Notes: a model not told the origin generated them from the letters alone. A stretch of DNA of 64,000 nt from Azorhizobium oxalatiphilum (GCF_014635325.1 NZ_BMCT01000003.1:310001-374000), one strand, 5' to 3'; shown: positions 35,800 through 45,465, counted from the first letter of the stretch. Program-made: numbers and translations.

Positions 35800-36054
35800 T
35801 CAGGGCTCGCGGCGGTTGCGCGGCGGGGTGATGTCGGTGGCGGTGAGGTCGATGACCTCGTAGCGGCCGGAGCGGCGCACGTTGGCCTTGGGGCCGAAGA
35901 CCAGGAGATACAGCCCGCCGCCCACAACCATGACGGCAATGACGATGCCGGCGGCCATCAGCAGGCTGCCAAGCACGGTGAACACCAGTACGGCCACCAC
36001 GGCGGCGACCACAAGGGCAGCCACGGCGCGGAAAATGGTCATCAGGCGGTTCAT
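35800..36054 (-). CDS. Small membrane protein, unknown function
   Basis: 84 residues from ATG 36054 (MNRLMTIFRAVAAL), GAAGGAG seven bases upstream. A long hydrophobic stretch (LVVAAVVAVLVFTVLGSLL, then GIVIAVMVVGGGLYLLVFG) suggests a two-helix hairpin, followed by a soluble tail KANVRRSGRYEVIDLTATD. No family recognised. It stands alone. Confidence 0.65.
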   Translation of the reverse strand: MNRLMTIFRAVAALVVAAVVAVLVFTVLGSLLMAAGIVIAVMVVGGGLYLLVFGPKANVRRSGRYEVIDLTATDITPPRNRREP

Positions 36055-36756
36055 CGTCTCCTTCTCCAAATTGGCGGCGTGCGGAGACATCCCCGCTGCC
36101 GTTCGGACAAGATGGGGAGGCGGTTTGGTTTTTTGGAGGCGTGCGGGGCGAAATAATCCGGCTGTGCGGCCTCGCCCGTCGATCCCGCGCCGGCAAAATG
36201 GCGGGCCTGCGCCATTCGCGCGCGATCACGAGAGCGTCAGCAGGAACTGGGCGGTGTCAGGTGCGGCGCGAGGTCGCGGATGCCTGCGCACGGGGATGAG
36301 AGGCCCCGGCAACGACGACGGGCCGCGGGATTGGCGGCTCAGCCAATCGGCGGCTCAGGCAAAAAGGAAAAGGGGCAGCCGAGGGCGCGGGCGGGATCGG
36401 ATTACATCCGTCCGTCTCCCGCCGCGCCGATCGTGTGAACGGGCGGCAATCCCGCTTCCGCGTCTTCCCGATGGGGAGAGGCGGAGGACCGAACCGGCAG
36501 CGCTCAGGCTGCACGCGGCTCGATGGGTCGGGACGCCATCCGAAAGCGTGGCGGAACCGGAGTACATCCGTCCGAATTCCGCCAACCGCCCTGTCATCAG
36601 ACCTAAAGGCCCAGCATTGCGCGGACCTTGCGAGGGGACATTTTACAAGACGCGAACGTTGCGGTGCGCGTGTCCCCGGGGCGGCTGCCACACGTGGCTG
36701 TTGGGAGATAGATGGGGCGCGTTCAGCGATCCGCAAGGGGGGAGCGGGCGGAACGC
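36055..36756. repeat. Gene-free region with two covarying hairpin repeats
   Basis: 702 bp with no supported gene. Copy 1 (36391-36422) is GCGGGA...TACATCCGTCCG...TCCCGC; copy 2 (36550-36583) is GGCGGAA...TACATCCGTCCG...TTCCGCC. The inner 12 bases are identical and exactly 160 bp apart, while the flanking stems differ in a compensatory way. Confidence 0.6.
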
Positions 36757-37272
36757 TTAAGACAACTGCTTCCACATGTAGAGCGTGTCGCACGGCCGCC
36801 CGTCCGGCCACAGCGCATAGCCGGGCACCACGCCGGCGCTGCTCCAGCCCAACCGGGCGTAGAGCCGGAAGCCGGCCTCGTCCGGTACTGTGTCGAGGGT
36901 CAACAGCGTGCGCCCCTCCTGCCGCGCGGTGTCCTCGGCGGCGCGCATGAGGGCTGCGCCCATCCCCTGCTGCCGCCCGTCGCGGTGCACCAGCATCTTG
37001 GCGATCTCGCCCCGGTGCGGCTGGTTGGGCGGCGTGTCGAGGATGACCTGCACCGTGCCCAGCGCACGTCCGTCCTGCTCGGCCACCAGCAGCGCCCGGC
37101 CACCCTGCGCCACATCGTCCGCGATGCGGCGCCAGAAGGCCTCCGCCTCGGCCCGCGTCATGTCCTGCATGAAGCTCACCGAGGCCCCGCCTGCCACGCA
37201 ATCCAGCAGAATGTCGCTCAGAGCGGGAATGGCGGCCACCGCCGCCGCGCCGTCGAGCCTTGTGATACGCAC
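36757..37272 (-). CDS. GNAT-family N-acetyltransferase
   Basis: 171 residues from GTG 37272 (VRITRLDGAAAVAAIPAL), GGGAG eight bases upstream; the frame to 37461 lacks homology and is not used. FMQDMTRAEAEAFWRRIAD, then GTVQVILDTPPNQPHRGEIA, the acetyl-CoA loop VHRDGRQQGMGAALMRAAED and FRLYARLGWSSAGVVPGYAL make a complete GNAT fold. The end, MYMWKQL-like LYMWKQLS, resembles small-molecule or antibiotic acetyltransferases. Substrate unknown. Next to the VapBC pair but separated by 124 bp. Confidence 0.9.
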   Translation of the reverse strand: MRITRLDGAAAVAAIPALSDILLDCVAGGASVSFMQDMTRAEAEAFWRRIADDVAQGGRALLVAEQDGRALGTVQVILDTPPNQPHRGEIAKMLVHRDGRQQGMGAALMRAAEDTARQEGRTLLTLDTVPDEAGFRLYARLGWSSAGVVPGYALWPDGRPCDTLYMWKQLS

Positions 37273-37396
37273 GCGCCTGTCTCCCGATCGCTCAAGCCTC
37301 AGCTCAGGATCGGGGAAGAGGGAGGCCGTGTCGAGAGCCCGGCCGGACGATGTCCCCGGCGAGCAGGTGCTCAACGCGGTTCCGAACGCGCCGTCC

Positions 37397-37864
37397 TTAG
37401 GTCGGGAGGCTCTCGAACGGGTTGTGAAACGCCACCCCGAGCGGCGCATAATGGCGCACATTGCGGGTCAGCACCGTGAGGCCATGAGCCGCCGCCGTTC
37501 CGGCAATGGCGAGATCGGCAAAGCCGGCCGGGAGGCCGCCGCGTCTTGCGCGGTCGATCAGCAGGCCCGTGTGATGGGCTGCTGCGATATCCAGCGCCAG
37601 AATGCGGGCGCCATAGGCGAGAATGAGGGAGGCGATCCAGCCATCCAGCATGGCGGCCTTGGCCGGCTGTCCCGTATGCCGTGCGCGTTCGATGCCCGCC
37701 CGGATCTCCGCCAGCGATATGCCGGAAAGCCAGAGCCGCTCGGACTGGTGCGCGAACCAGCCGGGCAGGTCCGCAGGCGTGCCGGCGGGCAGGGCGCGGC
37801 CGGGCGTGAAATGGGAGATGACGTCAGTGTCGAGCAGATAGCCCTGAGGCTCGTGCCCGGTCAT
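37397..37864 (-). CDS. VapC-type PIN-domain toxin
   Basis: 155 residues. PIN ribonuclease residues are present: first Asp in GYLLDTDVISHF, Glu in SGISLAEIRAGIERAR, and Asp in GFADLAIAGTAAAHGLTVLTRN (in parts FADLAIAGTA and LTVLTRN). VapC toxins cut initiator tRNA or rRNA. The ATG follows directly after the antitoxin stop (TGA-ATG), the coupling usual for a toxin-antitoxin operon. Confidence 0.93.
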   Translation of the reverse strand: MTGHEPQGYLLDTDVISHFTPGRALPAGTPADLPGWFAHQSERLWLSGISLAEIRAGIERARHTGQPAKAAMLDGWIASLILAYGARILALDIAAAHHTGLLIDRARRGGLPAGFADLAIAGTAAAHGLTVLTRNVRHYAPLGVAFHNPFESLPT

Positions 37865-38107
37865 TCAAAGCTCGATGTCGCGCGCGGGTGACGTATCTCG
37901 CTCGTAGAGGTCGATGCTTGCGGGCGGGTGCGTGAGCAGCCAGCCGAAGGAGGGGACGGCCTTGGCCAGCCGGTCATAGGCCTCCCATGACAGGACGACG
38001 GCCTCGCGCCTGCCGTTGCGGGTAATGGCAACGGCCTCGCCGGCAACCGCCCGGTCGATGACGTGGGAGAGCTGGGCCTTGGCGGCCCGGAGCTGCATCT
38101 CGTCCAT
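37865..38107 (-). CDS. Phd/YefM-type antitoxin
   Basis: 80 residues, MDEMQLRAAKAQLSHVIDRA then VAITRNGRREAVVLSWEAYD, the Phd/YefM fold that makes a dimeric DNA-binding N-terminus. The C-terminal tail (SFGWLLTHPPASIDLYERD) would wrap the PIN toxin. It is the first gene of the pair; a 30-bp perfect palindrome 28 bases upstream is the probable autorepression site. Confidence 0.92.
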   Translation of the reverse strand: MDEMQLRAAKAQLSHVIDRAVAGEAVAITRNGRREAVVLSWEAYDRLAKAVPSFGWLLTHPPASIDLYERDTSPARDIEL

Positions 38108-38134
38108 GGTTTCCTCCCGCAGTTTCCCGGCCGT

Positions 38135-38164
38135 ACGGCATCGCCTGCCGGCAGGCGATGCCGT
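38135..38164. promoter_or_regulatory. 30-bp perfect palindrome, probable toxin-antitoxin operator
   Basis: Arms ACGGCATCGCCTGCC (38135-38149) and GGCAGGCGATGCCGT (38150-38164) are perfectly complementary with no spacer. It sits 28 bases upstream of the antitoxin start. It could equally form an mRNA hairpin. Confidence 0.6.
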
Positions 38165-38264
38165 CCGCCGCGCAATGCGCGCACGCGGCGTGACTACAGG
38201 GAACTACAATAGGCGCCCGCGCCTTCCCGCACAAGGCTGCGCGGTCGTCGCGGGGCAGCACGCC

Positions 38265-40070
38265 TCACATCCGGTAACACGTCCGGAACGCGCCCCAGTG
38301 GCGGCCGTTGACGAAGATGGGGGCGTCCACTTCGCGCATCATCACCACGCTGTCGCCCATCTGCCGGGCATAGACCTGAACCAGATAGGGCTTGGTGTTG
38401 CGCGCCGCCAGAAGCCCCGCGCGGTCGTCGAAGATCCGGCGGTTGCGGCTGTTGGCATTGTTCCACGCCGGGTCGCCCTTCCGCTGCGGCTTGGCATATT
38501 GGGCGTTGTGCACCGGCAGATAGCCGTTGATGTCCACCGCCACGCAGAACACCAGTCGCCGGTCCTCGGCCAGCATCGGCTCCTGCACCGGCGGCAGGGC
38601 ATGCTCCAGGAACGGCAAGGCGCGGTTCTCCACCTGCTCCGGCGAGGTCTCGGGCAGCGGGCGATAGACGGTGTCGAACAACTGGTCGGTGGCGATGCGG
38701 CCGGCGGCAATGGCCGCCTCCAGTGTCCTGCGCACCGCCTCGGCGCCTGTCATGGCGCGGGTGATGGCCTCGCTCGCCTCGGCGGCGATGGAGGTCAGCC
38801 GCGCTTTGACGCCCGCATGGTCGGCCTGCATGAAGGCCACATGGCAGCCGAGCGTGCTGACCGCCGCCACGCGGCCGGGCACCGGGCCGATGCCGGGCAG
38901 ATCCAGATCGAGCCGCGTGCCGGCGGACAGCACCGGATCGGTGGCCGCCAGCAGGGCGCCGCCCATGGAGAGGTCCAGCGTCTTCACCGGCACGTGCCGG
39001 CCGCCGTAGCGCACGGTGCCGGACAGTTCCACCGGCCAGCGCTCGAAGCGGCGACGGTCGCCCATGGAGGTCTGGCGCAGCACGCTGAGCAGATGGCGGG
39101 CCATCTCCTCCACGCCGCTGGCCACCGCCCCGGTGGAGCGCTCGATCTCGGCCCCGGTCTGGGCCGCGGCATCGCTGGCCGACTGGATGGACTGGGCGCG
39201 ATCCGCCACGTGCTGGGCGAAGCGCTCCACATCCGCCGCATTGCGGCCGATGCCGTTCATGGCGGCCACTTGCCCGGCCACAGCATCGGCGACGCGCGCC
39301 GCCACGGGGCTGATCTCGGCGATGGTGCTGCTCACCCGCGCAACAGCGGCGCTGGAGGCTTTTGCGGCCGCATCCAGCCGTTCGATCTTGCTGGAAATTT
39401 CCTTGGTCGCCTTCTGGGTTTCGCTCGCCAGCGCCTTCACCTCGCTCGCCACCACGGCGAAGCCGGCCCCGGCGGTGCCGGCGCGGGCGGCCTCGATGGA
39501 GGCGTTCAGCGCGAGCAGATTGGTCTGGCCGGCAATGTCGGCGATGAGCGCCACCACTGCCTGGATCTGGCCGATGGCCACCTGCAGATCCTTCGTGGCG
39601 CTGGTGACGTCGCGGTTGGCGGTCTCGGCCTCGCCGGCAAGGCGGCCGGAAGCCTGGGCCTGACGGCCGATCTCGGTGGCGGTCTCGGCGAAGGCGCCGA
39701 TGGCGCGAGCAAGGCCGGCGGCATTTTCCTTGGCCGAGGCGGTCTCGGCGGTCATGTCCTCGCTATCCCTGCGGATGCGGTCCACGTCGCGCACGCCGGC
39801 GGCTGCGGCCGCGCGCATGGAGGCGCCAGCATGGGCCAGCTTGCCTTCGGCGCGGCGGATGTCGGCTTCCAGCAGCTGGATCAGCTCGCCCTCGTCCTGC
39901 TGGTGCCCGGCCGGCAGGCCGAGGCCGTTCAGGGGCGTGCCGTTGAGCGCGCTGCCGTTCAGCGGGGCGTCGTGGCTGGCCGCTGTAGCTGTCGTCGTCT
40001 CGGCGGTGGTGCCGGCCTTGGTGCCGGTCTTGTCAGATGAACGATCCTTACGCTCCCGCAATCCCCACAT
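38265..40070 (-). CDS. Soluble methyl-accepting chemotaxis protein with PilZ and C-terminal sensor
   Basis: 601 residues from [16 protein letters not shown] (GGGAGAG upstream). No membrane helix. The signalling domain (~100-310) contains [20 protein letters not shown], the MCP hairpin tip region that contacts CheA/CheW. A PilZ domain follows ([11 protein letters not shown] ... [11 protein letters not shown]) with the RxxxR and DxSxxG c-di-GMP motifs. The last ~170 residues ([20 protein letters not shown] ... [17 protein letters not shown] ... [20 protein letters not shown]) are a sensor module seen at the C-terminus of many alphaproteobacterial MCPs. A link between c-di-GMP and chemotaxis is inferred. 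Confidence 0.92.
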   Translation of the reverse strand: MWGLRERKDRSSDKTGTKAGTTAETTTATAASHDAPLNGSALNGTPLNGLGLPAGHQQDEGELIQLLEADIRRAEGKLAHAGASMRAAAAAGVRDVDRIRRDSEDMTAETASAKENAAGLARAIGAFAETATEIGRQAQASGRLAGEAETANRDVTSATKDLQVAIGQIQAVVALIADIAGQTNLLALNASIEAARAGTAGAGFAVVASEVKALASETQKATKEISSKIERLDAAAKASSAAVARVSSTIAEISPVAARVADAVAGQVAAMNGIGRNAADVERFAQHVADRAQSIQSASDAAAQTGAEIERSTGAVASGVEEMARHLLSVLRQTSMGDRRRFERWPVELSGTVRYGGRHVPVKTLDLSMGGALLAATDPVLSAGTRLDLDLPGIGPVPGRVAAVSTLGCHVAFMQADHAGVKARLTSIAAEASEAITRAMTGAEAVRRTLEAAIAAGRIATDQLFDTVYRPLPETSPEQVENRALPFLEHALPPVQEPMLAEDRRLVFCVAVDINGYLPVHNAQYAKPQRKGDPAWNNANSRNRRIFDDRAGLLAARNTKPYLVQVYARQMGDSVVMMREVDAPIFVNGRHWGAFRTCYRM

Positions 40071-40458
40071 GAGGGCTCTCCCTTTCCCTCGCCTGGCGAC
40101 GACGCCTTCACACCCGGATCGGGACGATCCGGGTGCCGGCATTACATTCGCCCGCCGGCAGAGCGCCCAAAAGGCGACGTGCCGGCCGGAACAATAATCC
40201 GGGCCGGACGCAGCCTGCCGGGGCGATCTTGCCCGGAGGTTGCATCCAGTTTGGCAGGCAAGGGGAGCGGGTGTTTTGTGACGGTCGTTGTGTGGCGGGC
40301 GGTGCAGCGGGGTTCTTGCGGTGCAACCTTTTGCACGCCGGGCAGCGAACGGGCTTGCCCGTCCGGATCTGGCGCGTGGCATCCCGCGCTCGCGCAGCCT
40401 GCGCCCTCTCCCGCTGGCGGGGGAGGGGCAGGAAAACGCGGACGTTCCGGGCGAAGCC
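40071..40458. other. Upstream region of the MCP gene, GC-rich hairpin
   Basis: 388 bp between the SDR gene end and the MCP start, both minus strand. It contains CTCTCCCGCTGGCGGGGGAG (near 40412), related to the repeats at 11.05 kb. No gene or consensus promoter recognised. Confidence 0.45.
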
Positions 40459-41304
40459 TTAAGGCATGTACTGCCCGCCGTTCACCTCGAGGATCTGTCC
40501 GGTGACATAGCCGCCGGCCGCCTCGGAGGCGAGGAAGAGGAAGGCGCCCACGCAGTCCTGCGGCGTGCCGATGCGGTCCATGGGGATGGTGGCCTGCATG
40601 GCGGCCATCTGTTGAGCCGTGGAATAGCGCTCGTGGAAGGGCGTGGCGATGACGCCGGGCGACACCGCATTGACGCGGATGCCGCTTGCCGCGAGTTCCT
40701 TGGCCCAGCCCTTGGTGGCGGTGGAGATGAAGCCCTTCGCCGCCGCATAGAGCACGGCACCGCCGCCGCCGCCATTGCGCGCGGCGATGGAGGAGACGTT
40801 GATGATGGCGCCCGCCGTGCCGACGCTGCCGGTGCCGGTGAGCCCGCTGCCGATCTCGCCGGTACCCTGCGCCTTCATCTGCTTCACGCCCTCGCGCATG
40901 AAGGCGATGACCTGCGTCACGTTCAGTTCCAGCACGCGGGCGACGAAGGCCTCCGAATAGTCGGTGATGGGCACGCGCTCAACAAGGCCGCCGGCATTGT
41001 TGATCAGCACATCCAGCCGGCCGAAAGCCTGCACCGTCTCGGCGATGATGCGGGCGGGGGCGTCGGGCTCGGTGACGTCGCCCGCCACCAGCACCGCCTC
41101 GCCGCCGGCAGCGGTGATGCGGGCCGCCACCGCCTCGGCCTTCTCGCGGCTGGCGTTGTAATGCACCGCCACGCGCGCGCCCGAGCGGGCGAAGCCTTCC
41201 GCCGCTGCCGCCCCGATGCCGGTGGAAGCGCCGGTGATCAGCACCGCCTTGCCCTTGAGATCGGGGAAGACGGGGAGGGTGGTCGCGGGGACGGGCGTGG
41301 TCAT
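40459..41304 (-). CDS. Short-chain dehydrogenase/reductase
   Basis: 281 residues from ATG 41304, AAGGAG seven bases upstream. Rossmann motif [20 protein letters not shown] (residues ~20-40), NNAG ([11 protein letters not shown]), the catalytic Ser and YxxxK ([15 protein letters not shown]), and ISPG-like [14 protein letters not shown]. Uses NAD(P)H; C-terminus [15 protein letters not shown] is typical. It lies just before the hexuronate genes on the same strand, separated by 418 bp with operator-like dyads, so it may act on a sugar acid; the substrate is unproven. Confidence 0.92.
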   Translation of the reverse strand: MTTPVPATTLPVFPDLKGKAVLITGASTGIGAAAAEGFARSGARVAVHYNASREKAEAVAARITAAGGEAVLVAGDVTEPDAPARIIAETVQAFGRLDVLINNAGGLVERVPITDYSEAFVARVLELNVTQVIAFMREGVKQMKAQGTGEIGSGLTGTGSVGTAGAIINVSSIAARNGGGGGAVLYAAAKGFISTATKGWAKELAASGIRVNAVSPGVIATPFHERYSTAQQMAAMQATIPMDRIGTPQDCVGAFLFLASEAAGGYVTGQILEVNGGQYMP

Positions 41305-41722
41305 GGCGTTTTCTCCTTGAGGCGGGAACGGTGCCCCGGGAGGGGCGGCGAACTGGTCTATGGCCTGCAATCGACAGCGATCCGCGCGAAGCGGATCTGC
41401 GATGATCATGGTCCGCTATGGACAATGTCCACTGCTTATCAATAGCTCACGATTGTCCTGCGACACAGGCGGGGCGGGGGCGATCTGGACCATGGCATGT
41501 GCCATGTTCCGTTCCATTCCTGTGCCATGTGGCGCTGTCACGTCTCAAGGGCTTTGTGCGGGGAGGTCCGTACGCCAGTGTTCGGAACGGGCGGCGAGGC
41601 CCTTCGGCCAACTGCCGCCCGCAAGGGACAAACCGTGGCCATCCGTGGCCATGATGTTCTATCCCTGACCATCCCGTGTGCCATGAGGCGACAGTGTGGC
41701 GCGGCCCCTGATGAGGCGCAGC
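41305..41722. promoter_or_regulatory. Upstream region of the SDR gene with several dyads
   Basis: 418 bp without a gene. TGGACA-A-TGTCCA (41419-41431) and CATGGCA-TG-TGCCATG (41491-41506) are perfect dyads. TGTGCCATG occurs three times (41498, 41521, 41677). They may be regulator sites for the SDR gene. Confidence 0.45.
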
Positions 41723-43198
41723 TCAGCCCGCTACCGCCCGCCGGACGGTAGCCGCCGCCCCCTCCCGGTAGAGCCCGGCAAGCGCCGCCTTCACCGCCCC
41801 GGTGAAACGGGGATCGGCCGGAAGGTCGGTGCCGAACACCTCGCGGATGGCCAGGAGCCCGTCCGCCAGCCGCTCCGCATCGGGGCCGGCCGTGTGTGCC
41901 ACCTGCCGGAAGCGTTCCGCCAAAGGATCCCGCACATCAATGGCTTGGCCGTGTTCATCGGTGCCGGACACATAGCGCATCCAGCCCGCGACCCCGAGGC
42001 TGAGGAGCGCAATGGGCGCCCCCGCGGCCAGCCGGTCGCGGATGGGCGCGAGCAGGCGCTGGGGCAGCTTCTGCGACCCATCCATGGCGATCTGCCATGT
42101 CCGGTGGCGCAGCGCCGGATTGGCGAAACGCGCCCGCAGAGCGCGCTTGTAGGCGGCAAGATCCGCCCCCGGCGGGGCCGGGACGGTGGGCGTAACCTCC
42201 TGATCCTGCAGGCGTTCAACCAGAAGCTGGAAGGCGCTCTCGGCCATGGTGCCGGCGATGGTCTCATGCCCCGCGAGATAGCCGAGATAGGCCAGCGTGG
42301 AGTGGCTGCCGTTGAGCAGGCGCAGCTTCATGTCCTCATAGGGCCGCACATCCTTGACCAGCTCTGCCCCCACGTCCTCCAGCGGTGGCCGGCCGGTGGG
42401 AAAGCGGTCCTCGATCACCCACTGGCTGAACGGCTCGGTCATCACCGGCCAGTGGTCATCCACGCCCAACCTGCTGGAAACCATGGCCTTGTCGGCGTCC
42501 GTGGTGGCGGGGACAATGCGGTCCACCATGGTGCTGGGGAAGGCGACTTCCCCCTCCACCCAGCGCCCGAGATCGGGGTCGCGCAGGCTGGCGAGGTGGC
42601 CCACCACCCGCGCCACGGTGGCGCCATTGGAGGGAAGATTGTCGCAGCAGAGCACGGTGAATGGCGGCGTCCCGGCCGCTTTGCGGCGGGCCAGCGCTTC
42701 CACCAGATAGCCGGGCGCAGTCCTTGGGGCAGAAGGGTTTGCAAGGTCCGCGACGATGTCCGGATGGGCCTCGTCCAGCGTGCCCGTGGCCGGGTCGTGG
42801 CAATAGCCCTTCTCGGTCACGGTGAGGGTGACGATGCGCACCCCCGGATCGCTCATCGCATCGAGCAAAGCCTTGGGGTTGCTGGGCGCGACCAGAAGGC
42901 GGCGCAGCGATCCGATGATCCGCAGCTCATCACCGCTCCCCGAGCGGGTCGCCAGCGTATAGAGCCCGTCCTGCGGGTCGAGGGCCTGCGACGTGTCGGG
43001 CGAGCGCAGGCTCGCCCCGCACACCGCCCAGCCGGTCGCACCGAGGCCGAGGCAGTCGTCCAGATAGACCGCCTGATGGGCACGATGGAACGCGCCAACC
43101 CCAAGATGCACCACGCCAATTTCGGCATTGGCCACATCGTACGCGGGCCGCCGGACATCGGCAGGCAGCCCGTTCAGGCTACTGAGCGAGAGACGCAT
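41723..43198 (-). CDS. Mannitol dehydrogenase family oxidoreductase (fructuronate/tagaturonate reductase)
   Basis: 491 residues. N-terminal Rossmann part has GVVHLGVGAFHRAHQAVYLD, the polyol-specific long-chain dehydrogenase signature, and CDNLPSNGATVARVV. The catalytic segment MKLRLLNGSHSTLAYLGYLA supplies the Lys, Asn and His residues of the family. Length and motifs match UxuB/mannitol 2-dehydrogenase. It sits 13 bases after uxaC in the same operon. UxaC yields tagaturonate or fructuronate, and UxaA (next operon) needs altronate, so reduction of tagaturonate to altronate is suggested by context although the sequence looks UxuB-like. Confidence 0.9.
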   Translation of the reverse strand: MRLSLSSLNGLPADVRRPAYDVANAEIGVVHLGVGAFHRAHQAVYLDDCLGLGATGWAVCGASLRSPDTSQALDPQDGLYTLATRSGSGDELRIIGSLRRLLVAPSNPKALLDAMSDPGVRIVTLTVTEKGYCHDPATGTLDEAHPDIVADLANPSAPRTAPGYLVEALARRKAAGTPPFTVLCCDNLPSNGATVARVVGHLASLRDPDLGRWVEGEVAFPSTMVDRIVPATTDADKAMVSSRLGVDDHWPVMTEPFSQWVIEDRFPTGRPPLEDVGAELVKDVRPYEDMKLRLLNGSHSTLAYLGYLAGHETIAGTMAESAFQLLVERLQDQEVTPTVPAPPGADLAAYKRALRARFANPALRHRTWQIAMDGSQKLPQRLLAPIRDRLAAGAPIALLSLGVAGWMRYVSGTDEHGQAIDVRDPLAERFRQVAHTAGPDAERLADGLLAIREVFGTDLPADPRFTGAVKAALAGLYREGAAATVRRAVAG

Positions 43199-43211
43199 GA
43201 CGGGCCTCCCC

Positions 43212-44630
43212 TCAGAGCTTGTAGGCTTTCTTGGCGAGGCTGTAGGCGAGGTCGTGCGCCAGTTCGTGCGCCTCCTCCTCCTCGATCCGATGGCTGGTCA
43301 CGAGTTCCGCCAGATAGGCGCAATCCACACGCCGCGCCACGTCGTGCCGGGCGGGGATGGAGGGGAAGGCGCGGGTGTCGTCGTTGAAGCCTACGGTGTT
43401 GTAAAAGCCCGCCGTTTCGGTGGTCAGCTCGCGATAGCGCTTCATGCCTTCCGGGCTGTCGAAGAACCACCAGGCGGGGCCGAGCCGCAGCACCGGATAG
43501 TGGCCGGCAAGGGGGGCCAGTTCGCGGGAATAGCTGGTCTCATCCAGCGTGAAGAGCACGATGGTGAGCCCCGGCGCATTGCCGAAGCGATCCAGCAAGG
43601 GCTTGAGCGCATGGACATAATCGGTGCGGGACGGGATGTCCGCGCCCATGTCGCGCCCATGGCGTTTGAGGATGCCGCCATTGTGGTTGCGCACCGAGCC
43701 GGGGTGGATTTGCATCACCAGCCCGTCCTCCACCGACATGGCCGCCATCTCGGTGAGCATCTGGGCGCGGAAGAGTTCGGCATCCTCCGCCGACACCTGA
43801 TTGCCCCCCGCCACCCGCGCGAACAGCGCTTCGGCTTCGGCAAAGGATAGGTCCATGGTGCTGGCACTGGGGTGGCCGTGATCCGTGGAGGTGGCGCCGA
43901 AGCTCTTGAAAAACTGGCGTCTTTTGCGATGGGCGGCGAGATAGCCGGTCCATGAAAAAGTGTCCTCGCCGGTCAGTTCGCCGAAGCGCTCCAGATTGCC
44001 GCGGAACCCTTCGAAATCCGGGTCCACCACCGGGTCGGGCCGATAGGCCGTGACCACACGCCCGGTCCAGCCGCTGTCGCGGATCATGCCGTGCCATTTG
44101 AGCTCGTCCAGCGGGCTCTCGGTGGTGGCGATGACCTCGATGTTGAAACGCTCGAACAGCGCACGGGGCCTGAATTCCTCGGTCTTCAGCCGGTCCGAGA
44201 TCAGGTCGTAAATGGCATCCGCATTGGCGGCGGAAAGACGCTCCTCAAGGCCGAACAGGGTGGCGAAGGCATGGTCCATCCATGAGCGGGTCGGGGTGCC
44301 CCGGAAGAGGTGATAATTGGCCGCGAACAGCCGCCAGATGGCCCGCCCGTCCTGCTCCGTGGCGCCGCCGTCCCGGCGCGGAACACCAAGCTTTTCCAAC
44401 GGGATGCCCTGGCTGTAGAGCATGCGGAAAATGTAGTGGTCCGGCACCACGAACAGCCGCGCGGGATCGGGGAAGGGTTCGTTTTCCGCATACCAGCGCG
44501 GGTCGGTATGGCCATGGGGCGAGACGATGGGCAGGCCGGCCACCGCCTCATACAGCCGACGCGCCACCGCGCGCACGCTGGGGTCGGCGGGGAACAGGCG
44601 GTCGGGGTGGATGAGGGCGTTGCTCGCCAT
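43212..44630 (-). CDS. uxaC: Glucuronate/galacturonate isomerase
   Basis: 472 residues. Uronate isomerase of the amidohydrolase superfamily: IVSPHGHTDPRWYAENEPF holds the H-x-H metal site, TTESPLDELKWH and VVTAYRPDPVVDPDF are UxaC signatures, and QIHPGSVRNHN and GFNDDTRAFPSIPARHDVAR complete the active site. It interconverts D-glucuronate/D-fructuronate and D-galacturonate/D-tagaturonate. Downstream of gntR by 4 bases and upstream of the MDR reductase by 13 bases, so the three form one operon. Confidence 0.96.
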   Translation of the reverse strand: MASNALIHPDRLFPADPSVRAVARRLYEAVAGLPIVSPHGHTDPRWYAENEPFPDPARLFVVPDHYIFRMLYSQGIPLEKLGVPRRDGGATEQDGRAIWRLFAANYHLFRGTPTRSWMDHAFATLFGLEERLSAANADAIYDLISDRLKTEEFRPRALFERFNIEVIATTESPLDELKWHGMIRDSGWTGRVVTAYRPDPVVDPDFEGFRGNLERFGELTGEDTFSWTGYLAAHRKRRQFFKSFGATSTDHGHPSASTMDLSFAEAEALFARVAGGNQVSAEDAELFRAQMLTEMAAMSVEDGLVMQIHPGSVRNHNGGILKRHGRDMGADIPSRTDYVHALKPLLDRFGNAPGLTIVLFTLDETSYSRELAPLAGHYPVLRLGPAWWFFDSPEGMKRYRELTTETAGFYNTVGFNDDTRAFPSIPARHDVARRVDCAYLAELVTSHRIEEEEAHELAHDLAYSLAKKAYKL

Positions 44631-44634
44631 GGCG

Positions 44635-45465
44635 CTAGCGTTTCCTTTCCCGGGACGTCTTTGTCTTTGTCGTTGTTTTCGCGGCGCTTTTCGCGCCGTT
44701 GGCGGGCGGGGCCGCCTTGATTTCGGGCGCTGCCTCCAGCCCCTCGAAATAGCCGGGGTGGCGCTCCACCATGAGCGAGACCACCGGCATCACCGCGCCC
44801 AGATGGTGGCGCATGGCCGCCTCCGCCGCATCGGGATCGTGGGCGGCGATGCCCTCCACAATGGCCGCATGGTCGGCGATCACCAGCAGGCGGCGGTCGG
44901 CGGCCGGCAGTGAGAGGATGCGGCAGCGGTCCACCTGCGCCTTCTCCTGCCGCACCACGCGCCACAGATTGGGATGGCCGGCAATCTCGGCGATGGCCTG
45001 ATGGAAGGCTTCGTCAGTGGCATGGAAGGCGGCGAGGTGGCCGGCATCGTGGGTGGCCTTCTGTTCGGCCAGAAGCCGTTGCAGGCGCACGATTCCGGCC
45101 TCATCGGCAATGGCTGCCGCCCCGCGCACGGCAGCCCCTTCCAGCGCCTGCCGGATCACCATGGCATCGCGCATGGCGGGCACGGAGATGCGCGAGACGA
45201 AGGTGCCGTGCTGGGGGAAGATGTCCACCAGCCGCTCGTCGGCCAGCTTCAGGATGGCCTCGCGCACCGGGGTGCGGCTGACCCCGCAGGAGAGCGCGAT
45301 CTGCTTCTCCTGCAAGGCGGTGCCGGGGGCGATCTCCATGCCGATGATCTGCTCGCGCAGCAGCGCGTGGATGCGGGCGGAGGCCGGAATGGCGCGCACC
45401 TTCTGGGGCAGCCCGAAGCTTTCGGTGCCCATCCCCCAGCGTCCGTTATTGCGCTCCAGCGTCAC
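44635..45465 (-). CDS. GntR/FCD-type transcriptional regulator of hexuronate genes
   Basis: 276 residues from GTG 45465 (GGAGG four bases upstream); ATG 45432 (MGTESFGLPQKVRA) is an alternative. The GntR winged helix has IHALLREQIIGMEIAPG and CGVSRTPVREAILKLADERL; the FCD sensor domain carries the metal ligands around DEAFHQAIAEIAGHPNLW and IADHAAIVEGIAAHD. The C-terminus is a Lys/Thr tract (AAKTTTKTKTSRERKR), probably grown from a simple repeat. It is divergent to uxaA with an 18-bp palindrome between, and heads the uxaC operon. An aldonate or uronate ligand is likely by family comparison with ExuR/UxuR. Confidence 0.9.
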   Translation of the reverse strand: MTLERNNGRWGMGTESFGLPQKVRAIPASARIHALLREQIIGMEIAPGTALQEKQIALSCGVSRTPVREAILKLADERLVDIFPQHGTFVSRISVPAMRDAMVIRQALEGAAVRGAAAIADEAGIVRLQRLLAEQKATHDAGHLAAFHATDEAFHQAIAEIAGHPNLWRVVRQEKAQVDRCRILSLPAADRRLLVIADHAAIVEGIAAHDPDAAEAAMRHHLGAVMPVVSLMVERHPGYFEGLEAAPEIKAAPPANGAKSAAKTTTKTKTSRERKR

